From Candidatus Aenigmatarchaeota archaeon (GTDB lineage: Archaea; Aenigmatarchaeota; Aenigmatarchaeia; CG10238-14): a stretch of DNA of 22,867 bases. Position 1 is the first letter of the stretch. Each line of letters opens with the position of its first letter. The DNA lies in NCBI GenBank assembly GCA_017610225.1, contig JAFCCM010000038.1, positions 1 through 22,867 on the forward strand, in the 5' to 3' direction. Below the pieces are notes generated by a model. The model was not told the DNA's origin, ran no database searches, and saw only the letters and a program-made list of their open reading frames with translations. The translations under genes and the position numbers were made by a program. Shown here piece by piece: positions 15,082 to 22,116 of this stretch.

Positions 15082-15606
15082 ATGAAAAAAATTCTAAAGG
15101 TAATACTGTGTGGGTCATCAACTCTTTGTTTATTGTTATCTCTTGTTTTTACGATGATATTATTGACAGGGTGTAGTGATAATAAATGGGAGATTCGACA
15201 AACGGTCAAACCAGAAGTACTCAATCAGCTTGCCGATACAATAGCAATCAAATACAATCTGGGTCCATTTATAATTTTGGATGATATAAAATTAAAAAAC
15301 TCAGCACAAGCAATATATATATTTAAAACCAAAGATGTATTTGAATTAGATGTAATTGTAAAATGGTCTGATCATTGGGCGAACAACACCGGATTTCATT
15401 ATTACTTCAATGAATCGAAGATTGGAGGTAATTATCCATCAAGACCTATTGACTTATCCATACTTCAAAAAGCAGAACTTGACATTCCTGGATTCAAATG
15501 GTTGGTAAAAGATGATAAAAAAGTTGAGGAATCTGTTGAAATCTCTGAAAAGGAATCAGTTCAAGAAAAGGGATTGACCTCACAATCTGAAGAATCGAGA
15601 TTATAA
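15082..15606 (+). CDS. Phage lipoprotein A (174 aa)
   Basis: A lipoprotein signal peptide is clear: Lys-rich start, hydrophobic core, lipobox LTGC with Cys31 followed by Ser. The mature part starts DNKWEIRQTVKPEV and includes YNLGP, ILDDI, GFHYYFNES, RPIDLSIL and DIPGFKWL, the same order of motifs as in the two following genes. The last ~35 residues are a charged, disordered tail (EESVEISEKESVQEK). Ser at +2 would direct it to the outer membrane of a Gram-negative host. Phage lipoproteins are often superinfection-exclusion factors, but no specific homology is recognised. The ribosome binding site AAGGAG supports the start at 15082; upstream in-frame starts would read through the hairpin. Confidence 0.82.
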   Translation: MKKILKVILCGSSTLCLLLSLVFTMILLTGCSDNKWEIRQTVKPEVLNQLADTIAIKYNLGPFIILDDIKLKNSAQAIYIFKTKDVFELDVIVKWSDHWANNTGFHYYFNESKIGGNYPSRPIDLSILQKAELDIPGFKWLVKDDKKVEESVEISEKESVQEKGLTSQSEESRL

Positions 15607-15617
15607 AGGATATAATT

Positions 15618-16055
15618 ATGAAAAAGATATTTTATATTTTAATTTGTTTTGCAGTATTATTTCTGTTTGGATGTTCTAAAGCAAACGCTCAACAATCATG
15701 GGAAATATGGACCTTAATATCAGCAAACCTTACGACTAAGGATGATGGAAAGATAATAATAACGTATCATCTTGGTCCTGTTTTAATTGTGGATAACATT
15801 CATGTATCAAAATCTTGGGTACATTTTATACGATCAGACGCTCCTTTGTATATAAGAGTGCATGTATCCAAAGATAATTCAGGGGAATGTAAACGGGGAT
15901 TGTTTAGATATTATATTGAAGAAAATTTCATAAATCCAACAACCTGTTGTTCTCCAATCGACTTTTCTGCCCTTGAAAGGAATGCCGATGATATCCCTGG
16001 ATTCATATGGAACGATAAACCAAGCGTTAAACCAAGCATTGAAAAAGTATTATAA
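15618..16055 (+). CDS. Phage lipoprotein B (145 aa), paralog of A
   Basis: Signal peptide with lipobox LFGC, Cys19, then Ser at +2. The mature part repeats the family pattern: SWEIWTLISANL, ITYHLGP, LIVDNI, LFRYYIEE, SPIDFSAL and DIPGFIWN. It has extra cysteines (ECKRG, TTCC) absent from its paralogs, which might form a disulfide in the periplasm. The C-terminal tail is short. It lies 11 nt after lipoprotein A and 13 nt before lipoprotein C, so the three form an operon. The AAAGGAT ribosome binding site is moderate. Confidence 0.82.
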   Translation: MKKIFYILICFAVLFLFGCSKANAQQSWEIWTLISANLTTKDDGKIIITYHLGPVLIVDNIHVSKSWVHFIRSDAPLYIRVHVSKDNSGECKRGLFRYYIEENFINPTTCCSPIDFSALERNADDIPGFIWNDKPSVKPSIEKVL

Positions 16056-16068
16056 TAAAGGAGTAACC

Positions 16069-16566
16069 ATGATTCAACTTTTTAAAAGACCAATATGGTC
16101 TATATTATTAATTTTATGTATTATGTGTGCATGTACAAACTATGAAATCAGAAATACTATAACTCCGGAAGTAACAATCGTTGGAGATAAAATCGGCATA
16201 TCATACATGTTAGGTCCGATAAAAGTTAATGATACTCTACAGAGAGTAGGCAGAGAGAGTGTCAACTATTTCATAAAAAATAAAGGTAATGTCAAATTGG
16301 ATCTGTATATTGCATATAATGATGTTCAGAATACTGATGCTGTATTCAAATATTATATTTCTGGAATCTTGATGAGCGAAAACAGAAATGTTGTTAAATC
16401 TGATATTTTACTCAAATATCGGGATGAAATTGAAGGGTTTACACTGATTAAGCTTAACGGAAAGCCTACGAGAGAGGTAAAGAAAAATGCTCAAGTACAG
16501 CAAACCCCTTCGGTTAAACTTCCAGAACAAAAACCTATAGAGGATAAAGGCGAAACAAAATTATAG
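16069..16566 (+). CDS. Phage lipoprotein C (165 aa), paralog of A and B
   Basis: The signal peptide ends in a less typical lipobox MCAC (Cys22, then Thr at +2). The family motifs follow: NYEIRNTITPEV, ISYMLGP, IKVNDT, VFKYYISG, a degenerate counterpart of the PID segment, and IEGFTLIKL. A disordered, lysine- and proline-containing tail (VQQTPSVKLPEQKPIEDKG) resembles the tail of lipoprotein A. The ATG at 16069 follows AAAGGAG; an in-frame upstream start would overlap lipoprotein B and lose the signal peptide. Divergence from A and B is greatest here. Confidence 0.8.
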   Translation: MIQLFKRPIWSILLILCIMCACTNYEIRNTITPEVTIVGDKIGISYMLGPIKVNDTLQRVGRESVNYFIKNKGNVKLDLYIAYNDVQNTDAVFKYYISGILMSENRNVVKSDILLKYRDEIEGFTLIKLNGKPTREVKKNAQVQQTPSVKLPEQKPIEDKGETKL

Positions 16567-16580
16567 GAGATTAAACATAA

Positions 16581-17297
16581 ATGGATTATTGCGACTATGG
16601 GTGTGGTAAAGAGGCAAAATATAAGCAATCAAATGGAAAAATGTGTTGTAGTAAACATTATGCTCAATGTTCTAATTTAAGAGAAAAGAATAGTAAATCA
16701 AATAAAGGTAGAGTTGTAACCGATGAGACTAAAAATAAAATTAGGCAAAAACATAAAGGCAAACAACTTACTGAAGAGCATAAAAGAAAAATAAGTCATA
16801 ATCATGCAGATTTTTCTGGTGAAAAACATCCAATGTTTGGCAAACATCATTCACAAGAGGCTAAACATAAAATTAGTATAGCGAATAAAGGTAAGAAAAG
16901 ACATACTATAGATAGTAAGAAAAAGATAAGTAAAGCTATGTCGGGTATTAATAATCCAATGTTTGGGAGAGAAAGACCAGAAATGACAGGGTGTAATAAC
17001 CCAAATTGGAAAGGAGGAATTAGTAATAACCCATATTGTAGTGAGTTTTTAAATAAAGAATTTAGAAGCTTTATTACAGAACGTGATAATAATAAATGTT
17101 TAAATCCCTGTTGTGAACATAAGTCTGACCGATTAACTATACATCATATAGATTATAATAAAAGGAATTGTACTCCTCTTAATCTAATATGTTTATGTAA
17201 TTCTTGTAATGCAAAAGCGAATAAAGATAGAGAATGGCATACATCATGGTATAAAGCAATAATTTATCAACGTTATAATAAAGGAGTTAACAATTGA
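16581..17297 (+). CDS. NUMOD3-HNH homing endonuclease (238 aa)
   Basis: The N-terminus has a small cysteine cluster (C4, C8, C22, C23, H26). Residues about 45-130 hold repeated NUMOD3-type DNA-binding motifs (TDETKNKIRQKHKGKQLT, SQEAKHKISIANKGKK, SKKKISKAMSG; NPMFGR near 125). NPNWKGG at 140-146 is a common linker motif. The HNH core is LTIHHIDYNKRN (His188, His189), Asn201 in PLNLICLCNSCN, and zinc cysteines near 173-178 and 206-209. This architecture is that of GIY/HNH-type phage homing endonucleases. The gene is visibly more AT-rich than its neighbours, overlaps the PP2C start by 4 nt and separates it from the lipoproteins, consistent with a mobile insertion. Confidence 0.88.
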   Translation: MDYCDYGCGKEAKYKQSNGKMCCSKHYAQCSNLREKNSKSNKGRVVTDETKNKIRQKHKGKQLTEEHKRKISHNHADFSGEKHPMFGKHHSQEAKHKISIANKGKKRHTIDSKKKISKAMSGINNPMFGRERPEMTGCNNPNWKGGISNNPYCSEFLNKEFRSFITERDNNKCLNPCCEHKSDRLTIHHIDYNKRNCTPLNLICLCNSCNAKANKDREWHTSWYKAIIYQRYNKGVNN

Positions 17298-18085
17298 TAC
17301 AAACAGACATTTTTTTAAATACTGGTTCATCTAAAAAAATCTGCGAAGATTATATAATTCAAGGGTATGACCCTGTTCCATTTGTTATTCTTGCAGATGG
17401 ATGTTCATCTTCAAACGGTACAGAAATGGGGTCTCGTATTCTTTGTCATTTGGCAAAACAATATCTTCGGTATAGACGAGACGATTTACATTCAATAAAC
17501 TATAAAAAACTTGGCAATTGGGTAATCCATAATGCAGAATTAACTATAAGACAATTGGGTTTATCAATCTCTTGTTTGGATGCAACTCTTATCATTGCAT
17601 ACACAATTGATAATATAATTAAACTTTTCATGTATGGTGATGGAGCTATTTTCACTAAAGAACAGGGTGTAATCAAGACATGGAAATTTGACTTCACAGG
17701 GAATGCTCCTTACTATCTATCTTATTTAATTGATGATTTTCGACATGAACTTTATCATAATGAAAAACATGATTTGATAATAACCACTGAAAATGTTGGA
17801 GAACTTCCTTTTGAGAGTCTTGCTTATGATTATCCATTGGAGTTTACTTTTCAGAAGAAAGATATGGATTGCATGATGATTGCATCTGATGGAATGTTTT
17901 CCTTTATTAATGATGATCCTGTAAATCCGAGGATTATTCAGACTTCAGATTTAATATCTGATTTTATGTCTTTCAAAACTACCAAAGGAGAATATCTCAA
18001 ACGCCGATTTAATAAAGCGTTAGGGAAATTAAATGAAGGTGGTATAAATCACTATGATGACCTATCAGTTGGGGCATTCATATAG
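17294..18085 (+). CDS. PP2C-family Ser/Thr protein phosphatase (263 aa)
   Basis: The metal-binding and catalytic motifs of PP2C are in order: Glu18-Asp19 (CEDY), Asp35-Gly36 (LADGCSSSNG), Asp96 (CLDATLIIA), GDG at 115-117 (MYGDGAIF), Asp199-Gly200 (IASDGMFSF) and Asp255-Asp256 (HYDDLSVGAFI). The size equals that of compact bacterial PP2Cs. The gene starts with TTG, 7 nt after AAAGGAG and overlapping the homing-endonuclease stop (TTGA). The phosphatase would remove phosphates from Ser/Thr, most simply those put on by the kinase encoded 363 nt downstream. With the vWA proteins this gives a TerY-P-like set. Confidence 0.85.
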   Translation: MIQTDIFLNTGSSKKICEDYIIQGYDPVPFVILADGCSSSNGTEMGSRILCHLAKQYLRYRRDDLHSINYKKLGNWVIHNAELTIRQLGLSISCLDATLIIAYTIDNIIKLFMYGDGAIFTKEQGVIKTWKFDFTGNAPYYLSYLIDDFRHELYHNEKHDLIITTENVGELPFESLAYDYPLEFTFQKKDMDCMMIASDGMFSFINDDPVNPRIIQTSDLISDFMSFKTTKGEYLKRRFNKALGKLNEGGINHYDDLSVGAFI

Positions 18086-18097
18086 AGGAATAAACAA

Positions 18098-18430
18098 ATG
18101 GCTACATATGTGGTTAATGATTTAACAGATCCGCATGAATTAAAGCGAGAATATCCAAATGTGCATATTATTCAAGATGTATATAAAAGTAATGTTGAAG
18201 TTGGGTATTATGTCAAATTAAGGCGTAATGGTGCATATTTTTGGGTAGAAGTTACTCACATTGATGGAAATACAATTACGGGAGAAATATATCATCCATT
18301 GTCATGTAATGCAAAATTTAGCATTGGAGACTTCATTATTTTTGAAATATGTTACGCATTTGATATATATGATCCATATACATTTAACTTAATCCCGAGG
18401 TCTGATCAAGTCAATTCAATGCCACAATAA
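18098..18430 (+). CDS. Small beta-rich protein, possibly DUF2314-like (110 aa)
   Basis: The core reads VEVGYYVKLRRNGAYFWVEVTHIDGNTITGEI...CNAKFSIGDFIIFEICYAFDI: an alternating beta pattern with a GD turn, like small barrel proteins in which FWVEVTxIDGNxITG and GDxIxF are conserved. This resembles DUF2314-type and related small plasmid/phage proteins, though the assignment is tentative. No catalytic residues are seen. It lies 12 nt after the phosphatase and 18 nt before the kinase, so it is probably made with them and could be an accessory or adaptor of the pair. Confidence 0.68.
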   Translation: MATYVVNDLTDPHELKREYPNVHIIQDVYKSNVEVGYYVKLRRNGAYFWVEVTHIDGNTITGEIYHPLSCNAKFSIGDFIIFEICYAFDIYDPYTFNLIPRSDQVNSMPQ

Positions 18431-18448
18431 TGCGAATAGAGGTTTATA

Positions 18449-20128
18449 ATGAAAATTTTTGTGAATGGTAAGGCGATCAACCTTACTCAAAAGAATTATG
18501 TTACGAAAGGGGGAGAAGGGAAAATATTTAAAAGAGGTGATACTGCTTTTAAGATTTATGAAGATCTTCAGAAAATGATCCCCCTTGCAAAGATTGGAGA
18601 ATTGAATCAGTTAGTTCATCCATCAATTGTTCACCCCAAAGATCCAATATACAATGAAAGTAAGCATTTAATTGGTTTCACAATGGATTGGTTGGATGGG
18701 AACATTGTTGCATTATGTAAACTATTTACCAATACGTTTCGTGACAATAATAAGATATCAAGTGACTCCACAATAGAATTGGTTGAAAATATTAAAAATG
18801 CAACCTATTTTATTCACCAACATAAATGTCTTATTGTCGATGGAAATGAGTTGAATTACATGGTTGAAGATGACTTTGTAACCCCATATTTCATTGATGT
18901 TAATTCTTGGAAAACTCCCAGCTTTGGCGCTACAGCTATTATGCCCTCTATTCGTGATTGGTCTACTGACGATTTTAATGAAGGTACCGATTGGTTCTCT
19001 TTTGCAATTGTGGCATTTCAATTATTTGTTGGTATTCATCCCTTCAAGGGAAAACATAAGGGTTATAAGAAAAATGATTTTCGCCAAAGAATTATTGATG
19101 GAGTTTCAGTATTTAATACTGAAGTAACATTACCTCCCACCGTAAGGGATTTCAATTTAATACCTTCCTCTTACAAAGATTGGTTTTTCAAAATGTTTGA
19201 ACATGGAAACAGAAAACCACCTCCACATCTTCCTGGTGATATTGGACAGATTCAAGTTACAGTTCATCTTATTCAGTCCACCGACAACTTTGAAATTCGT
19301 GAGCTTCTTGAGTTTGAGGATAACATTATATATCATAATTCTCAATTGAATTTGACCAAAACTCAATCCCACATATACCTTGGGAAAAGCACTAAGTATA
19401 AAATTGATGATGAAGAAGTAGTATTCACTCCATTGGAGCAACTTCCAATATTTGTTAAAATTGTTGATGATAAAGTCCAGTTTAAATGTATTGGGCAGGA
19501 TAATCCATCTATCAATCTTACAGTAACAGACAAGATGATCGTCAACAACATTCTTTATCTTCGTAATGGAGATAAATTAATGGAGATGGATTTCAAAGTC
19601 ATGGGTGGAAAAGTACATTCAATCATTAAAAGAACATGGAATATCGAGGCAAATTCTTCAAAACTCTTTAGCAATGTTATATACCAAAGTGCCCTTGGTA
19701 CAACGGTTCTTGCAATACCCACATCCACATATACACAGAGTTCATTCATCACAAAACGTATCCCTGAACTTGATGATTTTCAAATAATGGATGCAAAATA
19801 TGATAATGGAGTTTGTGTACTTATTGGTCACAAATCAAGTAGATTTACACGAATCGTTATTATCTTTGATGAAAAGCATGATAAATACAGATGTCGATAT
19901 ATACATGACATTGATTATGCTCCAATCAATTTTGTATGTCTTGATAATGGTGTTTGTGTTATGTTGACAGATGATGATGCTATTGAGATCTTCTTGAATA
20001 AGGTTAACAAGCCTGATGTTAAACGTATTGAAGATCCTGTTATTAATTCAACTATGCAATTGTGTAAAGACGGAACTATTTTGAAATTCTTCCGTGATAA
20101 CAAAATCTATAAAATCAAAATGAAATAG
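18449..20128 (+). CDS. Ser/Thr-type protein kinase with predicted beta-propeller C-terminus (559 aa)
   Basis: The kinase domain occupies about residues 15-270: glycine loop KGGEGKIF (20-27), ATP-binding Lys35 (AFKIY), catalytic loop IVDGNELN with Asp131 and Asn136 at the standard D+5 spacing, metal-binding Asp150 in FIDVN (replacing DFG), and GTDWFSFAIVAFQLFVGIHPFKG (179-201) for subdomains IX-X. Catalytic residues are thus intact, though the loop motifs are divergent, as in YegI- and Ter-associated bacterial kinases. The remaining ~290 residues contain repeated beta segments (IYLGKSTKY, NNILYLRNGDKLMEM, NGVCVLIGHKSSR, NGVCVMLTDDDAIEIF) that suggest a propeller for target binding. No membrane segment is visible. 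It is co-oriented with the PP2C gene. Confidence 0.83.
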   Translation: MKIFVNGKAINLTQKNYVTKGGEGKIFKRGDTAFKIYEDLQKMIPLAKIGELNQLVHPSIVHPKDPIYNESKHLIGFTMDWLDGNIVALCKLFTNTFRDNNKISSDSTIELVENIKNATYFIHQHKCLIVDGNELNYMVEDDFVTPYFIDVNSWKTPSFGATAIMPSIRDWSTDDFNEGTDWFSFAIVAFQLFVGIHPFKGKHKGYKKNDFRQRIIDGVSVFNTEVTLPPTVRDFNLIPSSYKDWFFKMFEHGNRKPPPHLPGDIGQIQVTVHLIQSTDNFEIRELLEFEDNIIYHNSQLNLTKTQSHIYLGKSTKYKIDDEEVVFTPLEQLPIFVKIVDDKVQFKCIGQDNPSINLTVTDKMIVNNILYLRNGDKLMEMDFKVMGGKVHSIIKRTWNIEANSSKLFSNVIYQSALGTTVLAIPTSTYTQSSFITKRIPELDDFQIMDAKYDNGVCVLIGHKSSRFTRIVIIFDEKHDKYRCRYIHDIDYAPINFVCLDNGVCVMLTDDDAIEIFLNKVNKPDVKRIEDPVINSTMQLCKDGTILKFFRDNKIYKIKMK

Positions 20129-20137
20129 GAGAAATGT

Positions 20138-20395
20138 ATGACAAACTTTAAGGAGTTTTATGAATCTTTGGATTACGATGAAGGTATTATAATAAGAGGT
20201 ACTGCTTATTCTCGAAATCTTATAACGGATCTTTCAGAAACGTTGGAAGAAAGGTTTAATATTGAAATCAAATATAATAGACCTTTAGGAGTTTTATATT
20301 ATAAAGCTATCAATGTATTAACTGCAGATGTTCAAGCATATCGAAAATATACTGACGCATTCCTTGATGGTTATATAAAAAGGGGGAATAGATGA
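20138..20395 (+). CDS. Small protein of unknown function (85 aa)
   Basis: Not recognised. It is a short acidic-then-basic alpha/beta sequence (EFYESLDYDEGIIIRG, DLSETLEERFNIEI, AYRKYTDAFLDGYIKRGNR) without cysteines or membrane segments. AGGAGAAATGT before the ATG supports the start. It follows the kinase by 9 nt and overlaps the next membrane protein by ATGA, so it belongs to the same transcript. Confidence 0.7.
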   Translation: MTNFKEFYESLDYDEGIIIRGTAYSRNLITDLSETLEERFNIEIKYNRPLGVLYYKAINVLTADVQAYRKYTDAFLDGYIKRGNR

Positions 20396-20586
20396 TGACA
20401 GGTTTTTTCTGGGGTGTACTGCTGACGGCAGCATTTGTCGCTGGAAATAATGCGGCGAAAAAACATATGACCAAGATCCATAGTAATAACGATTCAATAT
20501 TGGCAAAAATGAAAATACCGGGTTATGCAATATATTCTTACATTATTTTCTTAAAGGAGAGATATGATGAAAAGAAAACTGCGTAA
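20392..20586 (+). CDS. Small membrane protein (64 aa)
   Basis: A hydrophobic N-terminal segment (FFWGVLLTAAFVAG, residues 4-17) is followed by a basic stretch (NNAAKKHMTKIH) and a second weaker hydrophobic part (YAIYSYIIFL), giving one or two membrane spans. AGGGGGAAT precedes the start, and it overlaps the preceding gene by ATGA. The gene overlaps the next one by about 20 nt. It is like many small phage membrane proteins of unknown role. Confidence 0.62.
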   Translation: MMTGFFWGVLLTAAFVAGNNAAKKHMTKIHSNNDSILAKMKIPGYAIYSYIIFLKERYDEKKTA

Positions 20587-20842
20587 AATGTCTGAAGAGG
20601 AAATAAACAAAATGATTTCCTCAGGTGCAGCAGTCCAAATTCATCTATACGATTCTTCCGATGTTTTGAGGCCAAGAGGTCACATGGAAAAAGAATCTGT
20701 AGGGTTGGATTTATTAGAACGACTGCGTGCATGTTATGAAAGCTGGACAGATAAAAAATACGGAGACAACCCCGATAAATCAACCTTGATCAAACTGTTA
20801 CAAGATAATTTGAATGAGGAAGCAAATCTTGTGGGGGACTAA
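20564..20842 (+). CDS. Small soluble protein of unknown function (92 aa)
   Basis: Not recognised. It has a basic N-terminus (MMKRKLRK), a helix (SEEEINKMI), a central SVGLDLLERLRACYESW helix and an acidic end. Two consecutive ATGs follow AAAGGAG; the second (20567) is at the better distance and may be the real start. The stop codon forms the loop of a GGGGGAC/GTCCCCC hairpin. Confidence 0.7.
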   Translation: MMKRKLRKMSEEEINKMISSGAAVQIHLYDSSDVLRPRGHMEKESVGLDLLERLRACYESWTDKKYGDNPDKSTLIKLLQDNLNEEANLVGD

Positions 20843-20849
20843 GTCCCCC
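20833..20849 (+). terminator. GGGGGAC-TAA-GTCCCCC hairpin over a stop codon
   Basis: A perfect 7-bp stem with a 3-nt loop formed by the stop codon of the 92-aa gene, followed by a T-rich stretch (TTATTATCTTTGTTT). This is the most terminator-like of the three G5/C5 hairpins of the rightward array, although its T-run is interrupted. Confidence 0.6.
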
Positions 20850-20874
20850 TTATTATCTTTGTTTGGAGGATTAA

Positions 20875-21531
20875 ATGGTTAAAATATTAATCACAGGTTA
20901 CATGCATAGTGGAACGACCATGTTACATCAACTCATCAAAGCACACCCACAAGTCGGATGGATTGAAAATGAAGAATGCTATATTGAATATGACAAACCG
21001 AAAGAATGGGTTTTGATGTTTGCAAAGAAAAAAGTTGAAAATTTGAAAACTCATGCTTGGGGTGAGAAGATTCCTTGGGGGCATAGAGAAAGTGATGCAA
21101 AAGGAAAAAGAATTATCAAAATCATATCCAAGTGGTTAGAATATTTTCCTCATCAAGCTCGAGTCCTTCATATTCTAAGACATCCATTAGATGTTGCATT
21201 ATCAGGGCAGGGCAGCAATCTTGTACTTCCTGATTTTGAGAAGATAATAGATTCAGTCCCCAATGTAATTGATTTTATCAATAAATGTGGTAAAACATGT
21301 GCAACAGTTGTATATGAGGATTTGCTTACAAATCCACACTCTCACCTAAGAAACATTTTTGATTTTTTAAATTTGGCTTCTTCAAATAAAATTATCAAAA
21401 CTGTAATGAGCAACCCTTCGTTGAAATTTGAGGGGATAAATGCAAACAGAGCATTTGCACATAGACTTAAGAATATTGATTTGAAAATTGATTATAAGGT
21501 GTTCACTGACCCTATTGAAAGGAGATTGTAA
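20875..21531 (+). CDS. Sulfotransferase-family protein (218 aa)
   Basis: The 5'-phosphosulfate loop is clear at the N-terminus: LITGYMHSGTTMLHQLI (G8...S12-G13-T14-T15). The 3'-phosphate site follows as ILRHPLDVALSG, with Arg101 and Ser109, and VVYEDLLTNPHSHLRNIFDFLNL matches the conserved YEDL segment of this family. Such enzymes move sulfate from PAPS to a hydroxyl or amine of sugars, peptides or lipids. At 218 aa it is shorter than usual (about 250-300), with the C-terminal part reduced. Possible targets include host surface glycans, phage proteins or a small molecule; nothing decides between them. GGAGG before the start; its stop abuts the next gene. Confidence 0.83.
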   Translation: MVKILITGYMHSGTTMLHQLIKAHPQVGWIENEECYIEYDKPKEWVLMFAKKKVENLKTHAWGEKIPWGHRESDAKGKRIIKIISKWLEYFPHQARVLHILRHPLDVALSGQGSNLVLPDFEKIIDSVPNVIDFINKCGKTCATVVYEDLLTNPHSHLRNIFDFLNLASSNKIIKTVMSNPSLKFEGINANRAFAHRLKNIDLKIDYKVFTDPIERRL

Positions 21532-21774
21532 ATGGATATGAAAATATACAGATTCCGTAGTCATTTAGGAAATTATAGGGATGGATATTGGTACTTTGCA
21601 TCCGATTCACAAGAAGAAGCAATAGACATTGCCAAAAAATTTGAAACAGATTATAATATAGATAAGAACGAAAATTATATTATACATTTTGAAGATACCC
21701 CACTTGAATTTGAAGTAAAGAAGGGATATATTCCCATGAATGTAGAGGTAGAAACTGATCGCATCATTAGATAA
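21532..21774 (+). CDS. Small protein of unknown function (80 aa)
   Basis: Not recognised. It is a likely compact alpha/beta fold: strand KIYRFRS, GYWYFASDSQEEAIDIAKKFE (an ASDSxEEAIxxAK helix start seen in many small phage proteins), then YIIHFEDTPLEFEVKKGY. The start abuts the sulfotransferase stop and uses a GAAAGGAG site inside that gene. Confidence 0.7.
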   Translation: MDMKIYRFRSHLGNYRDGYWYFASDSQEEAIDIAKKFETDYNIDKNENYIIHFEDTPLEFEVKKGYIPMNVEVETDRIIR

Positions 21775-21794
21775 ATTATTAAAGGAGATTATAA

Positions 21795-21896
21795 ATGATA
21801 TTTAAAATGCCCCACAAAGATGATCTACATGACAAAGAAGCACAAGCACTGAAAGTATATAACAAGAATATGCTATGGCTGAATTGGACTAAATAA
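21795..21896 (+). CDS. Very short gene (33 aa)
   Basis: A strong AAAGGAG site at 21781-21787 precedes an ATG opening 33 codons: MIFKMPHKDDLHDKEAQALK...NMLWLNWTK. The high-quality ribosome binding site suggests real translation. The reading frame closes where the next frame (open from 21883) continues for about 75 codons, so it may be the head of a frameshifted longer gene rather than a full protein. Confidence 0.5.
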   Translation: MIFKMPHKDDLHDKEAQALKVYNKNMLWLNWTK

Positions 21897-21927
21897 GTCA
21901 GTAGAAAAATTCAAAAGACATCTTGAC

Positions 21928-22116
21928 ATGTTCTTTAAAATAACATTCAATCTATTTGTCCATAATAACTATAACAAACGTAAAGAGAATATTAAGGAAT
22001 CATGGTATAGCCCAGTTGTATGTTTGATGTGTTTTGTTGGGTACCTTGAAAGTTATGAGGAAGCTCTTCGTTATCTATGGGCGGTCGATAATGTCAGGCA
22101 ATACTATGAACACTAA
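21928..22116 (+). CDS. Small protein, or C-terminal part of a frameshifted gene (62 aa from the ATG)
   Basis: Not recognised. The frame is open from 21883, and the residues before the ATG at 21928 (LNKSVEKFKRHLD) look like natural protein. The rest reads MFFKITFNLFVHNNYNKRKENIKESW...YLESYEEALRYLWAVDNVRQYYEH. No ribosome binding site precedes the ATG. A +1 shift within 21883-21896 would join it to the 33-aa gene, giving about 107 residues. It could be a sequencing error, a real disruption, or programmed shifting. Confidence 0.45.
   Translation: MFFKITFNLFVHNNYNKRKENIKESWYSPVVCLMCFVGYLESYEEALRYLWAVDNVRQYYEH

Noticed and set aside
15163..15190. TTGACA with a downstream GATAAT-like hexamer
   Set aside because: It lies inside the lipoprotein A signal-peptide codons (the TTGACAGGGTGT codes LTGC), which explains the sequence.
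21924..21952. TTGACA followed 17 nt later by TTCAAT as a sigma-70 promoter
   Set aside because: The -10 match is poor, the site overlaps an open frame, and AT-rich DNA gives such matches by chance.
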